Assembly (NCBI GenBank): GCA_002308255.1
Contig: DBVZ01000071.1
Coordinates: 21,935 to 31,773, forward strand
Reading direction: 5' to 3'
Length of the DNA stretch: 9,839 nt
DNA from: Lachnospiraceae bacterium UBA1251
GTDB lineage: Bacteria > Bacillota > Clostridia > Lachnospirales > Lachnospiraceae
The stretch's first letter is position 1; each line of letters opens with the position of its first letter. Shown here piece by piece: positions 6,564 through 9,839 of the stretch. A program made the translations under genes and the position numbers. Under the pieces are notes generated by a model that worked only from the letters and a program-made list of their open reading frames with translations, made no database searches and had not been told where the DNA came from.

Positions 6564-6567
6564 GAGG
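6564..6567 (+). promoter_or_regulatory. Ribosome binding site supporting a TTG start
   Basis: GAGG lies nine bases ahead of the TTG at 6577, about 20 bases inside the predicted transcript. The ATG codons at 6460 and 6610 have no comparable site, so this element decides the preferred start of the MATE gene. Confidence 0.5.
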
Positions 6568-6576
6568 CATCTGATT

Positions 6577-7938
6577 TTGAAACACAGGAATTCCGAACTG
6601 GCGCACGATATGACGGAAGGTCCCGTATTCCGGGAACTGATCGCGTTTACGCTTCCCCTCATCATGGGGAATATCCTGCAGCTGACTTACAACGCGATCG
6701 ACAGCATGATCGTCGGCCGGTTTGTCGGCAAAAACGCGCTTGCAGCGGTCGGATGCTGCAACCCCATCATGACGCTCGTGCTGCTCTTTACGAACGGGAT
6801 CTGTCTCGGTGCGGGGATCCTGGTCGGCTTTCATTTCGGGGCAAAACATCTGGAAGTACTCAAACGCCAGGTCAGCACGGGAATGATCGCCGGCGTCGTG
6901 TTTTCCGCGGCCGTCGGGATCGGAATCGCTGCAGCGGCCTACCCGGTCATGCGTCTTCTGCAGGTGGATCCGGCGATCCTTACGGAGTGCGTCCGCTATC
7001 TGCGCGTCATCATGTTCGGCCTTGTATTCAGTTTTGCCTATAATTATCTGGCGAGCATTCTACGCGCGATTGGGGACAGCCGGTCCCCGATGATCTTTCT
7101 GGGGATCAGCGCGGTCCTCAATATTTTCGGAGACCTGTTCTTTGTCATGATCCTGAAAATGGGCTCTTTGGGTGCGGCGGTCAGCACCGTCCTGTGCGAG
7201 GCGCTCAGCGCGGTCCTGTGCTGGATCTATATTTACCGGGAGATACCGCTCCTGAGACTCGGAAAGGGCTGGCTTACCTTTGATACAGGGCTGCTGAAGA
7301 AAACGGTCTCATACGGAATCGTGAGCGCGATGCAGCAGTCGGTCGTCCAGGCCGGAAAACTGGCGAACCAGGGAATGGTCAACTCGCTGGGCGTCGTACC
7401 GACGGCGGCATTTACGGCGGTCAACCGTTTTGACGATTACGCAATCGTGCCGGCGCAGAACATGGCGCACGCGATGACGGCCATGATGGCACAGAACGTC
7501 GGCGCCGGGAAACACGACAGGGTGCTGAAGACTTTCCGGTCCGGGATCATTTCCGAACTGATCTTCGGAACATCAGCGGGGATCCTCCTCCTGCTGTTCG
7601 CGAACCCTCTGATGCATTTGTTTACAAGAGATGCGGAAGTCATCGCGGAGGGGACGAAATATCTGCACCTTATTGCGTTCATGTATCCCCTGCCCGGCAT
7701 CACGAACGGCATTCAGGGGTATTTCCGGGGGATCGGGGATCTCAAGGTGACGCTCTGGTGCAGTATGATCAATATTTCCGTAAGGGTGGCGTGCTGCTAT
7801 ATTTTCCTTATCCGGATGAAAATGGGGCTGCGCGGAGTCGCCTGGGCCTGCTTTTGCGGCTGGATCGCCATGGTGGCATGGGAACTTCCGTATCTAATAA
7901 AATATATCAGGAATCACAGGGAGAGATATTTACAATGA
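6577..7938 (+). CDS. MATE family efflux transporter
   Basis: 453 residues from the preferred TTG start, a typical MATE length. The protein begins (M)KHRNSELAHDMTEGPVF; DMTEGP followed by a hydrophobic helix is the common N-terminus of this family. Conserved family elements include MIVGRFVGKNALAAVG in the first half and AVNRFDDYAIVPAQNMAHAM plus QNVGAGK in the second half, where the two MatE repeats of six helices each are recognisable. Such proteins use a sodium or proton gradient to expel cationic drugs or metabolites through the cytoplasmic membrane. The frame is open upstream to an ATG at 6460, but that codon has no ribosome binding site and lies before the predicted promoter; ATG 6610 is the other alternative. 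The gene's last four bases (ATGA) overlap the galactokinase start. It is divergent from the pot operon. The substrate is unknown. Confidence 0.9.
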   Translation: MKHRNSELAHDMTEGPVFRELIAFTLPLIMGNILQLTYNAIDSMIVGRFVGKNALAAVGCCNPIMTLVLLFTNGICLGAGILVGFHFGAKHLEVLKRQVSTGMIAGVVFSAAVGIGIAAAAYPVMRLLQVDPAILTECVRYLRVIMFGLVFSFAYNYLASILRAIGDSRSPMIFLGISAVLNIFGDLFFVMILKMGSLGAAVSTVLCEALSAVLCWIYIYREIPLLRLGKGWLTFDTGLLKKTVSYGIVSAMQQSVVQAGKLANQGMVNSLGVVPTAAFTAVNRFDDYAIVPAQNMAHAMTAMMAQNVGAGKHDRVLKTFRSGIISELIFGTSAGILLLLFANPLMHLFTRDAEVIAEGTKYLHLIAFMYPLPGITNGIQGYFRGIGDLKVTLWCSMINISVRVACCYIFLIRMKMGLRGVAWACFCGWIAMVAWELPYLIKYIRNHRERYLQ

Positions 7939-9146
7939 CAGAAGACAGAATCAGAAACGCGGCTGACGAGAGAGAAGCCGCATTGGAGATGCGGCTGGCT
8001 TTTCGGGAGATATTCGGTGAAGAGGCAGACGGCGTCGTATTCGCTCCCGGAAGGGTCAACCTGATCGGGGAACACATCGATTATAACGGCGGCCATGTAT
8101 TTCCCTGCGCTCTGACACTGGGGACGTTCGGCGCCTACCGCAGACGGGATGACTGCGTGATGCGTTTTCATTCGCTGAATTTTGCCGGTGACGGGATCAT
8201 TGTATCGGCGATTGACACGATGGAAGAGGAGCCCCGGGAGGACTGGACAAAATACACGAAGGGCGTAGTCTGGGCATTTGGGCAGAAAGGACACCCCGTC
8301 GGCAGCGGATTTGATTTCTTATGCTGCGGCACGATCCCGAACAAATCGGGACTTTCTTCCAGCGCCTCGCTCGAGGTCTGCATGGGGACCGCTCTTATGG
8401 AAATGTTCGGGCCGGACGGCGTGGACCAGGTGGAAAACGCCCTGATCGGGCAGCTCGCGGAAAACCGTTTTGTGGGTCTTAACTGCGGGATCATGGATCA
8501 GTTCGCTTCCGCGAACGGAAAGAAGGATCACGCGATCCTTCTCGACTGCGCGACGCTCGATTACCGGCATGTGCCGCTGGATCTCAGCGGAGCGAAACTG
8601 GTGATCATCAACACGAACAAACCGCATGAGCTGGTGGATTCCGCATACAACGAACGCCGCGCGGAGTGTGAGAAGGCGCTGGAACTCCTGCGGGCGGAAA
8701 GGCCGGAACTGTCCGCTCTTTGTGAACTGACGCCGGAAGAGTTTGACGCGATGGAAGGACTTCTTTCGGAGACGAAAGTCCGTGACCGGGCGAGACATGC
8801 CGTTTATGAGGAAGCCCGTACGAGAAGAGGAGCGGAAGCGCTCCGGAGAGGTGATCTGACAGCCTTCGGACAGTATATGAATGCTTCGCACGTCTCCTTG
8901 CGGGATCTTTTTGAGGTCTCCTGCCGGGAGCTGGATGTTCTTGCGGAAACGGCATGGGATACCCCGGGCGTCATCGGAGCGCGCATGACCGGCGGCGGTT
9001 TCGGAGGCTGCACGGTCAATATCGTGGAGGAAGATGCCGTGGAAGGCTTTATAGAAAGAGTCGGCAGGAAATACCTGGAAACGATCGGGTATGAGGCGTC
9101 TTTCTACGTAGTGACGGCAGGTGACGGCGCCCACAGAGTTGATTAA
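7935..9146 (+). CDS. galK: Galactokinase (GHMP kinase family)
   Basis: 403 residues starting MTEDRIRNAADE. The ATG at 7935 is chosen over an upstream in-frame ATG at 7758, which lies deep inside the MATE gene; AGGGAGA precedes it at 7918-7924. Motif 1, APGRVNLIGEHIDYNGG (37-53), is the galactokinase signature with Arg40, Glu46, His47 and Asp49. Motif 2, SGLSSSASLEV (138-148), is the GHMP ATP loop. GIMDQFASANGKKD (185-198) carries the presumed catalytic Asp188, and motif 3, MTGGGFGGCTVNIV (351-364), closes the active site. It phosphorylates galactose with ATP to galactose-1-phosphate in the cytoplasm, the first step of the Leloir pathway. No galT, galE or sugar transporter is seen beside it; it overlaps the MATE gene by four bases. 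All motifs are intact, so it looks functional. Another GHMP sugar kinase specificity is possible but less likely given the signature. Confidence 0.93.
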   Translation: MTEDRIRNAADEREAALEMRLAFREIFGEEADGVVFAPGRVNLIGEHIDYNGGHVFPCALTLGTFGAYRRRDDCVMRFHSLNFAGDGIIVSAIDTMEEEPREDWTKYTKGVVWAFGQKGHPVGSGFDFLCCGTIPNKSGLSSSASLEVCMGTALMEMFGPDGVDQVENALIGQLAENRFVGLNCGIMDQFASANGKKDHAILLDCATLDYRHVPLDLSGAKLVIINTNKPHELVDSAYNERRAECEKALELLRAERPELSALCELTPEEFDAMEGLLSETKVRDRARHAVYEEARTRRGAEALRRGDLTAFGQYMNASHVSLRDLFEVSCRELDVLAETAWDTPGVIGARMTGGGFGGCTVNIVEEDAVEGFIERVGRKYLETIGYEASFYVVTAGDGAHRVD

Positions 9147-9169
9147 GGGAAGGCATTTTCAAAGTATAT

Positions 9170-9218
9170 AACAGCTCCCTGCTGCCATCGCGGCAGCGGG
9201 GAGCTGTTTCTTCATTTT
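9170..9218 (+). terminator. Strong intrinsic terminator after galK
   Basis: A 17-bp stem with one T-G wobble pairs 9170-9186 with 9192-9208 around a 5-base loop. It is followed on the plus strand by TTTCTTCATTTT (9207-9218). It starts 24 bases after the galK stop. On the minus strand the tail is U-poor (TATACTTTG), so it may also slow transcripts of the converging editing-protein gene, but less efficiently. Confidence 0.88.
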
Positions 9219-9221
9219 GCT

Positions 9222-9788
9222 TCAAACTCCCTTCAGGTGCACAATAACCGGTACATGACCGACAGCGGGAAGAAACTTCTCCATGATGTCCGTTGTTTTT
9301 ATTTTCAGGGAAGATGTATTGACGCAGGGATGACAGCCGATGTATTCGTCCTTCAGAATATCTTCGTCGATCAGAAGCTGTACTGCATGGTCCGTGTCGT
9401 TGAGAAGCCCCATCACACTGACGGCGCCGGGCTCTATGTCGAGGTACTCCAGCATTTTTTCGGCCGGGGCAAAAGAAAGTCTGGCGGAGCCGATCTGGGA
9501 GGACAGCTCTTTGGTTTTGAACACCTTGTCTCCCGGCATCATGAGCAGGAAGAATCTCGTCTGCTGACGGTTGCACAGGAACAGGTTCTTGCAGATCGTG
9601 ACGCCGAGAACCGCGTCGATCTGATTGCATGCCTCCATATTGTCCGCCCTTTCGTGATCCGTCCGCTGATAGCCGATTCCCAGTCCGTCGAGGTAATCAT
9701 AGGTGCGGATTTCCCGGGGAAGGCGGCCTTCCGCGGTTTCCGGGCGTCCCGTGTAAAGTTCCATGGCGCGGTTCATTCTTTCATGCAT
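9222..9788 (-). CDS. Prolyl-tRNA editing protein (PrdX/ProXp-ala, YbaK family)
   Basis: Up to 188 residues. A single YbaK/ProRS-INS editing domain fills the protein: YDYLDGLGIGYQRTDHE (30-46), ICKNLFLCN (65-73) with Lys67 at the position of the catalytic lysine of this family, RLSFAPAEKMLEYLDIEPGAV (103-123), MGLLND (126-131) and GCHPCVNTSSLKI (151-163). Free-standing members deacylate mischarged Ala-tRNA(Pro) in the cytoplasm, protecting proline codons from alanine. The call of PrdX over Cys-tRNA(Pro) deacylase YbaK rests on the KNLFL and HP.NT pattern. Three ATG codons near the start (9788, 9776, 9764) are possible. None has a clear ribosome binding site; the third gives a protein starting MELYTGRPE, similar to what I recall for clostridial homologues. 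The gene converges on galK across the terminator and is transcribed separately. Confidence 0.9.
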   Translation of the reverse strand: MHERMNRAMELYTGRPETAEGRLPREIRTYDYLDGLGIGYQRTDHERADNMEACNQIDAVLGVTICKNLFLCNRQQTRFFLLMMPGDKVFKTKELSSQIGSARLSFAPAEKMLEYLDIEPGAVSVMGLLNDTDHAVQLLIDEDILKDEYIGCHPCVNTSSLKIKTTDIMEKFLPAVGHVPVIVHLKGV

Positions 9789-9800
9789 TCACTGAGGTGA

Positions 9801-9829
9801 TTTATATCGCATTTCCGGGAGACTTGCAA
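9801..9829 (-). promoter_or_regulatory. Candidate promoter of the prolyl-tRNA editing gene
   Basis: On the minus strand TTGCAA (9824-9829) and TATAAA (9801-9806) are 17 bases apart. The -35 matches consensus at four of six positions and the -10 at five of six. Transcription would start around 9794, leaving a very short leader to the first ATG at 9788. Confidence 0.5.
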
Positions 9830-9839
9830 CCTTCCCGAG

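Noticed and set aside
7758..7934. Upstream in-frame extension of galK
   Set aside because: It lies in the C-terminal coding part of the MATE gene in another frame, shows no galactokinase homology, and the ATG at 7935 gives a normal family N-terminus.

Overview
The window reads as chromosomal DNA of a moderately GC-rich Firmicute, most likely a clostridial (Lachnospiraceae-like) gut anaerobe. Support comes from strong AGGAGG-type ribosome binding sites, Gram-positive style membrane anchoring of the polyamine-binding protein, an XRE-cupin regulator heading a pot operon, and a PrdX-type editing protein. This taxonomic call is inference from gene content and signals, not from a marker gene.

Layout. 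Positions 1-204 hold the 3' end of a NudC-like NUDIX hydrolase (+). A terminator at 214-245 follows on the minus strand. From 6361 down to 234 lies a minus-strand unit of six genes: XRE-cupin regulator, potA (ATPase), potB and potC (permeases), potD (polyamine-binding protein) and a GNAT acetyltransferase. It is driven by a near-consensus sigma-A promoter at 6443-6470. From 6577 to 9146 there is a plus-strand pair, a MATE exporter and a galactokinase, overlapping as ATGA and driven by its own promoter at 6511-6539. A strong terminator (9170-9218) ends this pair. From about 9788 down to 9222 a prolyl-tRNA editing protein (PrdX/YbaK family) is read on the minus strand.

How it works together. 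The pot genes form a complete spermidine/putrescine ABC importer. The regulator at the head of the operon combines a DNA-binding HTH with a small-ligand cupin fold, so it probably senses a polyamine-related signal and controls its own operon. A repeated GTTTAG element around the promoter is the best operator candidate. The trailing GNAT enzyme could acetylate imported polyamines, and the divergent MATE pump could export polyamines or conjugates; both are hypotheses from context only.

Unusual points: a PotD with a 53-residue stretch containing 34 Asp/Glu and a C-terminal membrane anchor; a PotA of 480 residues with what looks like a second TOBE domain; a nested inverted-repeat array in the 139-base potC-potD gap; and an orphan galactokinase translationally coupled to a MATE pump. 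No CRISPR array, insertion sequence, tRNA or rRNA was seen. No gene-free stretch exceeds 300 bases; the longest is the roughly 215-base divergent promoter region at 6362-6576.
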